DNA from: Tanypteryx hageni
Taxonomy: Eukaryota; Arthropoda; Insecta; Odonata; Petaluridae
Direction: 5' to 3'
DNA: 64,000 bases
Assembly: GCA_028673005.1 (NCBI GenBank)
Contig: CM054113.1
Location: 204,715,504-204,779,503, forward strand
In this document: positions 53,293-63,945 of the stretch, in pieces
Layout: every line of letters starts with the position of its first letter
How positions within the stretch are numbered: the first letter of the stretch is position 1
Translations under genes and position numbers: made by a program
The notes under the pieces: generated by a model
What the model saw: only the letters and a program-made list of their open reading frames with translations
Database searches by the model: none
Told to the model about the DNA's origin: nothing

Positions 53293-53635
53293 AGTTTGAT
53301 ACTCAAAATAGTTATCATCGTGACAAAAAATAGGATCGCGGCTACAAATATTTCGCTAGCTTGCTTATCGTAAAAATATTCTTTGAGATTAATCATATTC
53401 GTTTCATCGCGGAGGAATCAGTGGCAGTGCCGAAATTTAAATCATATTCTTTCGAGATTTTTCTGTGCGGGAGTTTGATTGGATTCCGCCCATTTGATCC
53501 CGAAAAATTTAATTTAGCGAAAAATAGGACTTCAAAGTCTCAAAAATACGTCGAAAAGTTCAAACGGTAAGCTCTGAAAAAAAATTTTAATAGCACTTTG
53601 AGGTCGCTAACTCCGGGGGAAAAAGATGAAAGAAG
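53293..53635. other. Unassigned DNA
   Basis: A 69-codon plus frame lacks family features. Confidence 0.5.
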
Positions 53636-54480
53636 TTTCGTCTTTTTCTCCCTTTCACCTTACGTTACGGTCCATTTGAAAACTTTCGCTTCTCGTTCCC
53701 TTTCTTATATTCCTCTCTCACTCTTTCTTTCTTCTTTCTGAACTCTATCTACTATCTCCCTTTTTCTCCACGTTTTCATTTCAGGTATAATTTCTCCTGA
53801 CCTCTACTACTCTTTTTCCTATCTTTTTATGTTCTATCTTTCTCTCCTTTATAATTCCTCTTTTCTCTCTTTCACCTCTTTCCCCTCTCTTCTCACTCTT
53901 TCCTCCCATTTCTTGCTTACTCAATCCCCCTTAACTATCATTTTTCACTTTTTATCTCCCGCATTCTTTCCACTTCCTTTCTACCTTTTATTTCTCCGCT
54001 CTCTTTCTCGCATCTTTCTTTTTCTTGTTTCACATTTTAAACTCATTTAGGTCTCCCCCCTTTTCCCTCTTTCAACTTTCCCCCCCTATCCTTTCATAGA
54101 TCCCATTCCTTTATCCTCGCTATATCGCTTCTCCATTTTACCCTCTTCACTTTCCCTTTTTCTCCTATTCTTCCCAGCTTTCTTTCTACACTTTCTCACT
54201 CCGCTCTTTCTTCCACTCCTCCCTTTTTCTTCTTCCGCATTCTAAACTCTTTCTCACCCTCGTCAGTTTCTTTCCGTTTTCTCCTCTACCTCCTTTCTTC
54301 CTCTCTCGCCAATTATTCTTACTCGTCATCCCCGAGCTCTATTCCACTCCTGACTTCCTTACATCCCCATCCCTTCTCTCTATCTCTCTCCCTCTCCTCC
54401 CCCTCGATAGAAACCTCCCTTCTCATTGTCACCCCAAACCGCCGCCGCCACCCACACCCCTCATCCTCTTGTCCCGCTCG
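53636..54480. repeat. Pyrimidine-rich domain (~850 bp)
   Basis: Continuous C/T-rich plus strand (CTCTTTC, TTTCTC and CTTCC blocks). It abuts a purine-rich domain on the right with a changeover within about 60 bp. Confidence 0.75.
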
Positions 54481-54818
54481 ATGGCCCCCGAAACACCACG
54501 CCACCCCTATCCCAATCAATGCAATGGCCGTGGAGGAGGGTTGTGGGGGAGGGAGGGGGGCGAGCATCGGTGCGGACCGGAGGGTAAAAGTGTAAGGGGA
54601 AAGGGGCGGAACGGTGGGGAGGAAAAGGAGGGAGAAAAGGATGAGTAGAAGGGGGAGGAGGAGATGGGGATGGGGAGGATTGACGGGGAGTAGTAGCAGT
54701 GCTGTGGAAGGGGTGAGGGAATGGGGAGGAGGGAGATATGGGGGGCGTTGGGAAGGGAGGGAGGCAGTCAATGCAAAGGGAACGGACGCGTTGACGGCAA
54801 ATGGGGGATTGGGGAGAG

Positions 54819-55265
54819 GTTTGACGGGGTTGGGAGAGGTTGGGAGGAGATATTGAGAGGAGAGGTAGGAGGGAGGTGTTGGGGGAGAGGTTGGAGGGAG
54901 AAATTGGAGAGAGAGGTTGGAGGGAGAGGTTGTGGGAGAAGTTGATGGAGAGAGGTTAGGGGAAGGTATTGGGGGAGAGGTCGGAGGAAGAAGTTGGAGG
55001 AGAGATTGGAGGGAGAGGCTGGAGGAAGGAGTTGGAGGGAGAGGTTGGAGAGAGAGGTTGGAGGGAGAGGTTGGAGGGAGAGGTTGGAGGGAGAGGTTGG
55101 AGGGAGAGGTTGGAGGGAGAGGTTGGAGGGAGAGGTTGGAGGGAGAGGTTGGAGAGAGAGGTTGTGGGAGAGGTTGATGGAGAGAGGTTAGGGAAGAGGT
55201 CGGAGGAAGAAGTTGGAGGAGAGGTTGAAGGTAGGAGTTGGAGAAGAGGTTGGAGGGAGAGGTTG
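54819..55265. repeat. 13-bp minisatellite with higher-order structure
   Basis: Core unit GAGAGGTTGGAGG, repeated without visible change about eight times at 55049-55152 and more loosely on both sides. The variant block GGTTGTGGGAG, TTGATGGAGAGAGGTTAGGG, GAGGTCGGAGGAAGAAGTTG occurs at about 54928-55000 and again at 55160-55230, some 230 bp apart, a higher-order duplication. Confidence 0.85.
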
Positions 55266-55319
55266 GGAGAGAGAGGTTAATTGAGAGAGATTGGGGGAGA
55301 TGTTGTGGGAGAGAGGTTA

Positions 55320-55411
55320 GGGAGGAGAGGTTGGGGAGGAGAGGTTGGGGAGGAGAGGTTGGGGAGGAGAGGTTGGGGAGGAGAGGTTGGGGAGGAGAGG
55401 TTGGGGGGGGG
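55320..55411. repeat. 14-bp minisatellite
   Basis: GGAGGAGAGGTTGG repeated six times with no visible change, ending in a G12 run. Distinct from the neighbouring 13-bp array but clearly derived from the same GAGGTTGG motif. Confidence 0.9.
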
Positions 55412-55700
55412 GGGAGAGTTTGTGGGAGAGAAGGGAAGAATGGGGGAGAGAAGGCAAAGAGAGGGGTAAAGAGTGAAGAGGGAGAGAATGGGGAGAGAAG
55501 AATGGGAGAGTGAGGAGAGGAGAGAGAATGGGAGAGAAGAGGAAGGAGGAGAGATAAGAGGAGGGAGAGAAGGGAGAGAGATAAGGGTAACAGAGAAGGA
55601 GGAGAGGCAAGGGTAAAAGAGAAGGGGGAGAGAAAGAAGAGAGAATGGGGAAGAGGCGTGCGGTGTGCGAGAGAGAGAGGAGAGCTTAAGAGAGCGAACG

Positions 55701-56989
55701 TTGGCGGGTGATCGTGGCGAAGTAGGAATTGGTGTGACGTGATAAGGGGTTTAAACTCCTTCGCTTCGACTTCCCTCCGCGGTTTAGCGCCTTATCATTA
55801 TCACTTTATGCAGCGCCTTCAATTGCGTTGGGGTGGGAGAGGACTGAACAAAAAAAATAAAGGAAACAACGAGGCCGCGATTTTATTTGTGTCTCTGTGT
55901 GTAGACACCCTATACTCCCCTTTGCGAAAGCGGCGTTCCTGCGTCACTTTACTGCGTGTCGCGTTGTTTATGTTTCCTCTCGGGAATTCGTTTATGAGCG
56001 GGCCTACGTTTAATGGCGCTGAAGGAACGCTTATAGATATAACCTTAGAATGGTCGATATTTTCGCTCCGATGTCTCAATTTGGTCGACAATAATTGCTA
56101 CCGACATAATATGACTCTTCTGCGTTGCCGTTTTTACTGCGAAAGCGTCACCATGGTATATCTGGGGTGTTTATACGGAGCACATAAATGTTTTTAGCTC
56201 ATGTCTTTTGTTTATAAAATTAGAATGTCCATAATTCGATTAAGTCTTTAGTATTTAAATTGATTTTATGGATTTAAGCATTCTTTTAATGGCACATATT
56301 TTGGTACCACTTCAGATTTTAATTCACTTACTGTTTTAATTGTTATGCTAAATCAACTTTGAGTATTCTGTTAATTACAGTTACCATTTAAAATGAAGGA
56401 GATAGAGATTGGAAACCCTGGCACGTTTCTGGATTTATTATTCTAACTTCAAAGAAACCCAAAAGTTAATATGAAAAACTTTTTTTACATGTATCATATC
56501 AGAACCTTTAGACACTTAATAGGTTTAAATGTTTACTATGATGTTGTGTATCCTGGGATTGTAAATAAAAGCGATTAAATCGTCCCTGCTGAAAAACTGA
56601 CGGTTTAAAATTAGACAATGTAAATTTATATGACTAAGAATTCTTTTTAAACCGATTTCTGTTTATTTGTAAATATAAATTAAAAAAAATAAAATGACAA
56701 TATGGAAATAGGAATTTCTTCGAGACATACACGTAGTTAAGTATCTATTAATCTAATCAAAAGACCGGAGATAACAGAAGAAGGAGAAACACGTACAGAC
56801 GCTCTATTTACTCGTGAATGCGGAAGAAATGCATTGAACGAGGAAGATAAATTAGACAAAACGACGCAAGAAAATGAAAAGAGATATAAACATTGCGGTG
56901 GTAAAGTACGAGAGATAAAGTATCAACGCTCGCTGCAAGGGAAGCAGATGCGAAGCGATACAAAAACAAGAGAAGAGGAAAGGAGGGGG
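55701..56989. other. Unassigned DNA; 152-codon frame without family
   Basis: A plus frame 55739-56197 (152 codons) starts just right of the purine domain and is not low-complexity, but I recognise no motif and a 90-codon reverse frame overlaps it. 56200-56990 is AT-rich with nothing recognised. Confidence 0.35.
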
Positions 56990-57584
56990 AGGTAAGATAA
57001 GTGGGAAGGAGAGGAATAGAGAGTGAGAGAGAAAGCGACAGGGGAATAAAGAGAAAAATAGATGGGGAGAGAATAAGGGAAAGAGGGGAGCGATGAAGAA
57101 TTAAGGTCGAATGGAGAGGTTTCCTCTCTCTCTCTTTCTCGGCTCCTCTTCAGGAAGGCTTGGACGTGCAGATGCGTTCAGAGGGAGTGGGAGGCAGGTC
57201 ATGTGGGTTTCCGCTCGCACAGAAGTACTCTCCTTGTCAGTAAGGATTAGCGAGCGTACATCCAGCAGGATAAGTTTTTGCACCGAAGGAACTGTTTGTT
57301 TGGAGGAGAAAGAGGATGAAAGCATGGCATTGATCGGTCGAGGTATTCCCCGTGGTTTTTTTCTCGATCTGGAAGCACCATATTGTTTTTCCCTCTGCCC
57401 CCTCTTATCATTTTCCGTTGATGACAGTTAAGGGGTAATATGACAGGCAACGCACGCTAGTCTCTCGTGCCTCTCATCAAACGTCGAGTGCATCAGCTCC
57501 CTCACAAACCACAATCCTTCTCTCTCCTTAACCTGCATCTGTTTTATCCTATGTGTGCTCCCTCTTTCTTTCTACTCTCTATCT
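56990..57584. other. Short purine tract, then unassigned DNA
   Basis: 56985-57110 is G/A-rich. Opposed frames at 57101-57450 on both strands show no family. Confidence 0.4.
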
Positions 57585-57858
57585 CATGGATTCCCAAACT
57601 GGTGCTCGCGAGCAACGTCGTGCTCTTTGGCAGTCTGAGCGTGTGCTCTTCTACGATGTTAATAATCTCCTTTCCTAGCAAAAGTGACTTCATTTGTTCG
57701 CCCATATTCTTTCTGAAACGTATTAAAGAACATTATTAATGACTTAGACGGCGGTTTCATTTTACTTATTCCTATTTTTTCAAAAGTATAGTGGTGCTTT
57801 CTTTTTATTCTAGCAAATAACTTGGTGTTCGCCACGCTGAGAGTGTCGGGAACCCTTT
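57585..57858. mobile_element. Non-autonomous hAT element (family 3) with perfect target duplication
   Basis: Left CATGGATTCCCAAACTGGTG followed by CTCGCGAGC; inverse right AAAGGGTTCCCGACACTCTC followed by AGCGTGGCG. Flanks CTCTATCT at 57577-57584 and 57859-57866 are identical 8-mers, although they lie in pyrimidine-rich DNA where chance matches are likelier. 274 bp, non-coding. Confidence 0.75.
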
Positions 57859-57866
57859 CTCTATCT

Positions 57867-58300
57867 CTCCTCTCCTTTCCCCCTTTACTTTCTACTGTAC
57901 TCTTTCCCCCTTCCTAGTTCTTCGCATATACTTCCCCTTTTACCCTCGCTTTACGTAGCTTGTCGCCACTCCATATATTTATTAGCCACTTTTCTCCTCC
58001 TCTATCCTCACCTATATGTCACTCCACCTCCATTACTACTCTTTTTTATCAAATCCTCTTTCCCTTACCTCCCCTTAGCCTTGCTCCGCTTTTTCTCCCC
58101 TTGACTCCACACATTTCCCTCCCCCCTTCCCCTTTACCTGACATGACTTACTTCCTTGCTTCGCTCTCTCTCTCTCTGACTCACACACACACGCACTCCG
58201 CCACTATTTTCTCTCTCTTTTCCTCATTCTTCCCACGTAATCCCACATTTTCTTTCATTGCTTTTTTGCTCTCCTTCCCACCGTTTTTTTCTCTTTAGCG
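57867..58300. repeat. Pyrimidine-rich domain
   Basis: C/T-rich plus strand with (CT)n near 58165-58178 and (CA)n at 58182-58192. Confidence 0.7.
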
Positions 58301-58466
58301 GCGGGAATTCCAGATTTTAGTTTTAGCTTTCGGGAGCAGGAATCTAAATTTCTCTCCATGAAAATGTGGAGAAAAGAGGTCGCAAAAGTTAAGTAAGAAG
58401 TATATAAGGCATGGTACTTGGGGTTAGAACGATAGAGGAAAATCCAAATGGAACTTAGCGCTAAAC

Positions 58467-58954
58467 TACCGTAATTTTCCGTGTATAATAGGTACGCAAT
58501 GTTTTCGCGAAAAATTTACCAAATAGTTAGGGTACGTCATTATGCATGGTAACAAACGCAAACAGTTCTTTTGCCATGTCAATAGTAGTTATTTAGGAAC
58601 AAAATTTAACCGATAAAGCATAGTTGTTATTAATGCTGCGATTGGATTGAATTAATATTTGAATTCGCTTTCAAAAGCAAAAATAAGAATCGTCTTTTAC
58701 TTTCAGCTTTTAAAGCTGTTTTCAGAAGATATAATGAAGAAGGTAAACGTTTTACATATATTCTTAATATTTATTCTATTTACATAATGTAATCAATACT
58801 AAGATGGAAATTTGGTGAACTAGCGTTTTATATTATACTAAAGTCGCGTAACCATCTTCACAATTTTAGGTGCGTATTATACACAGTGATAAGGCAATTT
58901 TGACATTTCATTTCTGAAAACCTCGGTGCCTATTATAATCGGAAAATTACGGTA
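58467..58954. mobile_element. TACCGTAATTTTCC-type MITE
   Basis: Left TACCGTAATTTTCCGTGTAT followed by AATAGGTACG; inverse right TACCGTAATTTTCCGATTAT followed by AATAGGCACC. TA at both outer edges. A second inverted GTATTATACAC block lies near 58870. About 490 bp, non-coding. Related in end structure to 11520-12108. Confidence 0.8.
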
Positions 58955-59744
58955 ACCATACCCATATTTTTTGATCGATTCCAACTGAATAATTAATTTA
59001 ATCAATATGCCATAATTCCAATCTTTCATAGGTTTTAACGTATTAAAAATTTTCATATAGCCTTATTGGCGTTTGGTAGAATCACTAATGGAGTATTTTA
59101 AAAAATATACACAGCAAAGGAAATCATCCAAATAATTCGGGCAAGGGCGTCGACATGTTTTAAGTGCAGGTTTTTTTCGTCGCACTACTATTTTAAGCAA
59201 ACCAGAATTAAACGCGCGTCTGCCGAAGAATATCGTTCATAAAATGATCGCGGCTTTCTGGAACAAGGGCGGCAAACGTGCGATAGCCATACCTACGATA
59301 ACTACCTCCTCTTGTAGGCTGGATGCACTGGAACGGATTAGAAATTCCGGAACGGTTGTAGGAGATGTGGATGAAGCGGAGAGGTGCACGGAATTCAATG
59401 GAGATTTGGTGACGAAGGGGAAGCGACGCCGGGATTGGGAGCGGGAGGGCGTGTCTGCGTCGTAGGAATGATAAAAGCTGCGCGGAGGAATGAGAGAGAG
59501 AGGAAAGAAGGGTTCGCGAGTACTAGAAGGGCGGGTAGACTGACCGTGCAGGTGGTAATTGCGCATGGTGTATATTTGCGTGCAAATGAGACAGCTTGAT
59601 GACTGTAAAATAAAAAAGCCTTTAATTACTTTAAGGGAACCGAGGACCGTTAGATATAAGAATAAGCGATTAAGTATCAACAATTAAGTACGTCTTAGGT
59701 ATCTTCAACAACCATAGCAAGGTTTTTTAAAATGTTTTTTTTTA
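58955..59744. other. Unassigned; GC-richer patch 59210-59560
   Basis: 59230-59560 is less AT-rich and has overlapping frames on both strands (148 codons reverse 59237-59683; 73 codons forward 59244-59465), neither with a recognised motif. Possibly a host exon or regulatory patch, unsupported. Confidence 0.35.
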
Positions 59745-59895
59745 AACGTGCTCATTCGTTCGGTCTGTCCGACGCGCTTACTTCTAATCGAAGGCAGCAA
59801 GAGACTTCGTTTTTTTCGCCAATTGATTCAGGATTCTGTCTCGTTGAGCACGTTTTTTCGTTCTGTCCGTCTGTATGTCAAAAATTGTTTTTGAA
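59745..59895. repeat. Dispersed repeat with GTCYGTC blocks
   Basis: GTGCTCATTCGTTCGGTCTG, CCGACGCGCTTACTTCTAAT and GAGCACGTTTTTTCGTTCTG followed by TCCGTCTGTATGTC resemble 44390-44530. It lies directly upstream of the hammerhead-like module. Confidence 0.45.
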
Positions 59896-59960
59896 AAAGA
59901 ACGCCATTTACTGTCTGGTTCGGCAGTTCTTTCTTTACTTGTTAGAATTTACTTTCGGTG

Positions 59961-60010
59961 AATCACCACTGAAGATGGCTGCTTTGTGGCCAAAATGCGC
60001 ATCTGGTTTT
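59961..60010 (+). ncRNA. Hammerhead-like ribozyme motif, best-preserved stem I
   Basis: ACCA (59965-59968) pairs with TGGT (60004-60007) as stem I. The core CTGAAGA (59969-59975) fits CUGANGA. TGGCT...TGGCC forms stem II around the loop GCTTTGT. Then AAAA (where others have GAAA) and the palindrome ATGCGCAT as a minimal stem III, followed by C60003 in an ATC cleavage-type triplet. This is the layout of the short-stem-III, type I hammerheads known from Penelope-like elements. One extra base lies between the core and stem II, and G12 is A here, so activity is doubtful. Confidence 0.55.
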
Positions 60011-60115
60011 TTATAACTCTGTTAAGGCCATTGGCGATACCTACGATAAATGCTTAATTTTCCAATCTTTTACCCTTAAGGGCTTATTCTGGATTTTCTC
60101 AGCCATAAGAGGATC
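60011..60115. repeat. 3' continuation of the hammerhead-like module
   Basis: TTTTTTATAACTCTG, GGCGATACCTACGATAA, GGGCTTATTCTGGATTTTCT and CAGCCATAAGAGGATCTTGA align with the right arm at 25765-25850, defining a module of roughly 150 bp. Confidence 0.5.
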
Positions 60116-60660
60116 TTGATAATTGATTTTTATTTTAATAAGGCGTATCATTTCCTTGATATTATTTTTCAAATCCTAATTCAAAGGCAACATTTTTTTG
60201 TAAATTTAATGAACATTAGGGCTACGAGAATCAGGTCAATCGAATAAAAATGAGTGAGGATTCTTTAAAATCATAGAATCCTTCCTGATAGAAAATTCAA
60301 TAGAAATGTCCATCCCATCAATTACGAAACAACATAAAATTTCTAAACGATTAAAAGATTATAGATTGGTGTACGTACATACTGCAATGGAAAGTTTTTT
60401 ATCCTGTATGCACTAAGCCTCCGATGTACATCTTGTCTATGTTAAAATAATAAATAGGAACACGAATTCACTGCGCTACCGTTTACACTTGCTTCTCTGC
60501 GTCCAGCCGTTGAAATTTTGAACTTGAGAAACTCCGTTCCTAGTTTCTTTCTAGTAATTCTTAGGCTCAGGGACTCGTGCTTTATCTACAATTACGTAAC
60601 TTTGGAACGTATCCTCTAACGCCTTTACAATCCAATCTGCAAAACGGGCTCTCTAGTTCA
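60116..60660. other. Unassigned DNA
   Basis: AT-rich, nothing recognised. Confidence 0.5.
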
Positions 60661-60990
60661 ATACATATTCTGAGCATTCAAACCCCTTCCCTTCGATCGT
60701 TTCTGCCTCCTTCCTCTCTTGCATCGTAACCCCCTTTCTATCCAACAGTTCCCTCCAATGTTCTCCTTTCCTCTTAACGTCCACCCCTTCAAATTAAACT
60801 CCCCCCACTCCTTCAAATTTAGCTCCACCTCCTACTACATTCTACCCGCCTACCTACATCCCTTTCTCCCTCCTTGGCTTACACTTCATCCCTATACCAT
60901 CCACTTCCCTCCCTCTTTTCCACTTACAACAGTATCTTGCATCCCAGCTACAGTTAACTCTCAAACCTGTTTAAGACACCTGTAAGCTTT
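60661..60990. repeat. Pyrimidine-rich domain
   Basis: C/T-rich plus strand; the 88-codon frame is compositional. Confidence 0.6.
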
Positions 60991-61784
60991 CAACGGATCT
61001 CTCTCTGGTGGCAATTTATTCTTCTCTCCGTACCAACAGATCGGGAATGGAGAAAATTAGATAAACAAAGAGACAACATGGCAGTAAGTTTAGAATATTT
61101 ACGCTAAAGACCTTCGATGCTCTCATGTTCACGTATAATCACGTTAACCATTTTTTTGAACATGCAGATAGATCACGTGCTTTAAATGAATAATAAGAAG
61201 TCTCGTTCGACAAATGCGGATATTTTTAACAATAACGAATTAAAACAATAAATGCACGATTAAGGACAACTAATAGAATAATCGTGGGAGTTTTATTTAA
61301 TAATTTAGTAAATTGAGAAACTAAATATTTCTCAATAAAAGAAAGGTATCTTATCGAATACATTTTTTGATTAATTGATTCATGTAGTGTTAAATTAACA
61401 TAATACCGTCGATAAAGTTCCGTCACAATAAGAAAACCATAGCCACAAATACCGTTTCAGTTGATACTATGTTTTAGTCAATAGGTCAGTAATGCCACAC
61501 TTTAGAAATGCCCAACGAAGTAAAAACCCATCATAAAACTTTCTTAATAGATTTTCTCATCGGCAAAAGGCTTTCTAAGGATCTACGACTCGCACTTCGT
61601 GTCCATCTACTCAATGAAATCATCCCCAACCCTCATCAAACCGTAAACTCCCCCTCCTGCAAACCAAACACATCTCCCGATTGGGATGTCTCCTCCGTTC
61701 ATCCCTATACACCATCCCCCTCATTCCCTTCCATTCCTCCTCTTTTTCTTGCGTTCTTCTCCTCCTCCCTTCTTGTCCTTAATG
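60991..61784. other. Unassigned DNA
   Basis: AT-rich to 61600, then pyrimidine-rich (61620-61780). The 108-codon frame is not recognised. Confidence 0.45.
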
Positions 61785-62125
61785 TCATCATAGGTAATCT
61801 GTCCGTAGACAGGTCCGTGATTTTTCATGGCTAAACCTGGTTCTCCACATGCTCCTGCTTTCTGCAATCTTCTTCATGTCTTGATAGTTCTCTTTCCATT
61901 TCAGGCCGTCTCATCAGCTGATGCCTTTTCCTTCCTATTTTTCTTCATCTTTCCAGTTTTCCTTCTAACACATCTTTAATCTTTGATCTCTCTACTCAGG
62001 TTATGTCCTATACAGTTCGCCTTCCTCATTCGCTTTTATCGAATTATTATTAGTATTTCCCAGTTTTTAACTCTTTCTGTCCAATTTATCTTCAGCATTC
62101 TTCTCCATGCCCATATTTCGAATCT
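61785..62125 (-). mobile_element. LINE 3' end, minus strand
   Basis: On the minus strand: EIWAWRRMLKINWTERVKNW (post-RT tail), a decayed 3' region, then ATCACGGACCTGTCTACGGA followed by CAGATTACCTATGATGAC. This is the same 3' signature as the LINE at 39160-39752. Several frame breaks; inactive. Confidence 0.75.
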
Positions 62126-63360
62126 TCTTTTACATTTGTATTATTTTAATTTACCACCTTCATATTACCTTTTTATACCATCTCTTATTCACTTGTAGTT
62201 TCTATTCAATTTATTTCTTTGTCGTTCTCACCTCGATGACCTGCTGATATTTCCAACTCTTCGCGCGTCATTCCCTTCCTCTTCCGTCCAATGCTCTCCT
62301 TTTCTTTTTTCCTTTTCTCTCTCTTCTCGCCTTACATCAAGGATTTCCCCTTCCTCTCATCTCCTTGTATATCTTCAGGGATTGGGTTGCCATGAAATAG
62401 CGTTGATTTAGTCTCCAATGGCTTGTGCCCATGCCGAGGGGAGGTAATGTTTGGCATTAACACTGATGAAGGCAAGTTGTCGCTGTCCCCCTGTCCTCCA
62501 TTTGGAGTCAATTCTCTTGCTGTTGACGCCGTGCTTCACATGGCGAGAATCTGAGAGATTTTTTTTAAATTTTGCTGTAGGCCGTTCTTTTATATTACAA
62601 AAATACTCTGAAAATTTTCGTTCTTCATTTGAAAAATTCACCGAAATTTACCTATTTTGCCGAGCAAGTTAACATTTTTCGTGGTTATTGATTTTGCAAA
62701 AGACCTCGTATCATATCAGCATAAGTTCACAATTGTGAAATTGAAGAATGCCCAGATTTCTTTAAAACAATATATCACGTGCGTAACGGATCATTTAATA
62801 ACAACATCATAACAGAAATGCGATTCCATTTAACTAATGTATGCCTTCATGAGTTACTTAGATCAACCATTTGTATCCTATCTTTCTTGGACATTAATGA
62901 AATTATCAATAATTATCGGCGAACGATTTTATATGATAAAATGTTAAAAACTTCTATTTTTAAATTAAATTCAATCCCTATATAAAGGAATTCGAATCTA
63001 AGAAAGACATTAAGCAATTTATATAACTTAAACAATGATCATTACTATTCTTATTCATGGCACATTATAAATTTTTGGAATGGAGATGTTTATAACAGGC
63101 GCATAGAGAGAGATGGTTAGAAAAAACAGATTTAACTGCCATTTTGGATAACTACCTCAAAATAACTTCGGTTTCTTTATTTCTCAACTGTTGCATTATT
63201 CACTGATAAATATTAACAAAACGTATATTACCGCATTGCTACTTCGTCTGAAACGACGTGTTATTTTTGTAATTTTTCTTCTTGAATTCCTATCCATTCC
63301 TTTATGAACAATTTCAAACCTCATCTTTCGGGATTCTTACTTTCTAAAATGCTACAATCG
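62126..63360. other. Unassigned DNA
   Basis: 62140-62370 is pyrimidine-rich and may be further decayed LINE sequence. The reverse frame 62408-62641 (77 codons) is unrecognised. 62650-63360 is AT-rich. Confidence 0.4.
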
Positions 63361-63600
63361 CAGCTTGGTCTACCTTGCCTCACGTTCAAAACGAAAACGT
63401 CCCAGAATCACAGCCCTCAAGATCGAATCCGAGGATTCCGCTTATGTTAGTTATGAATCACCACCGGGAAGCACTCACGAGAACGCGGTTGCATTCCTCT
63501 TTCGGAGAAAGAAGAAGGGAATAGCGAGACAGCCGCCATTCGCTCCTAATTATCGGCACGACCTGATTAATTTCTCCGCTCCCTCTCAAGACGACGCGAT
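63361..63600. other. Moderately GC-rich, possibly regulatory patch
   Basis: More CpG and mixed composition than the flanks; it leads into a pyrimidine-rich tract. The 190-codon plus frame 63365-63937 begins here: its first 90 codons are not low-complexity but show no motif. It could be a promoter-proximal region of a gene beyond the window; no direct support. Confidence 0.3.
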
Positions 63601-63945
63601 CATCCTCTTTCGGGTCTTTTACGATCTTCCTCCCTCCCATTCTCCCTCTCGAACTCCCTCCCCTTCCCCCATCTCCCACTCTCTCTTCCTTCCATTCTCT
63701 CCCCCTCCCCATCTCTCTCTCCTTCCCCCTCCCACTCCCTCCTCCTTCCACTCTCCCCCTTCCATTCCAGCCGAGGAGAAGGCTCGCGCGTATGAATCTC
63801 TTGTCTTTCTTTCCAGCGTGGAAGATAGCGGGGACAGCGAGAAAGGCTCTCTCCCTCTCCCCACTCCCTCTCTCTCTCGCCCTTCCTTCCCTCTCTCTCC
63901 CTCCCCTCCCTCCCTTCCTCTCACTCCCCCTTTATAGCCGTCCTC
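63601..63945. repeat. Pyrimidine-rich domain at the right edge
   Basis: C/T-rich plus strand (CTCCCTC, CCCTTCC blocks), interrupted at 63770-63840 by mixed sequence. Confidence 0.7.

Larger units (their letters stand above)
54520..55700. repeat. Purine-rich domain (~1.2 kb) containing minisatellites
   Basis: G/A-rich plus strand throughout. It contains the 13-bp and 14-bp minisatellites and a GGAGAGA-rich right half. Several overlapping Gly/Arg/Glu-rich frames (60-103 codons) are translations of the repeats. Confidence 0.8.

Noticed and set aside
54917..55280. Gly/Arg/Glu-rich repeat proteins in three registers
   Set aside because: Direct translation of the 13-bp minisatellite; a 13-bp unit gives a 13-residue repeat in every frame.
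55739..56197. 152-codon frame
   Set aside because: Not low-complexity, but no motif, an overlapping reverse frame, and no gene context; length is possible by chance.
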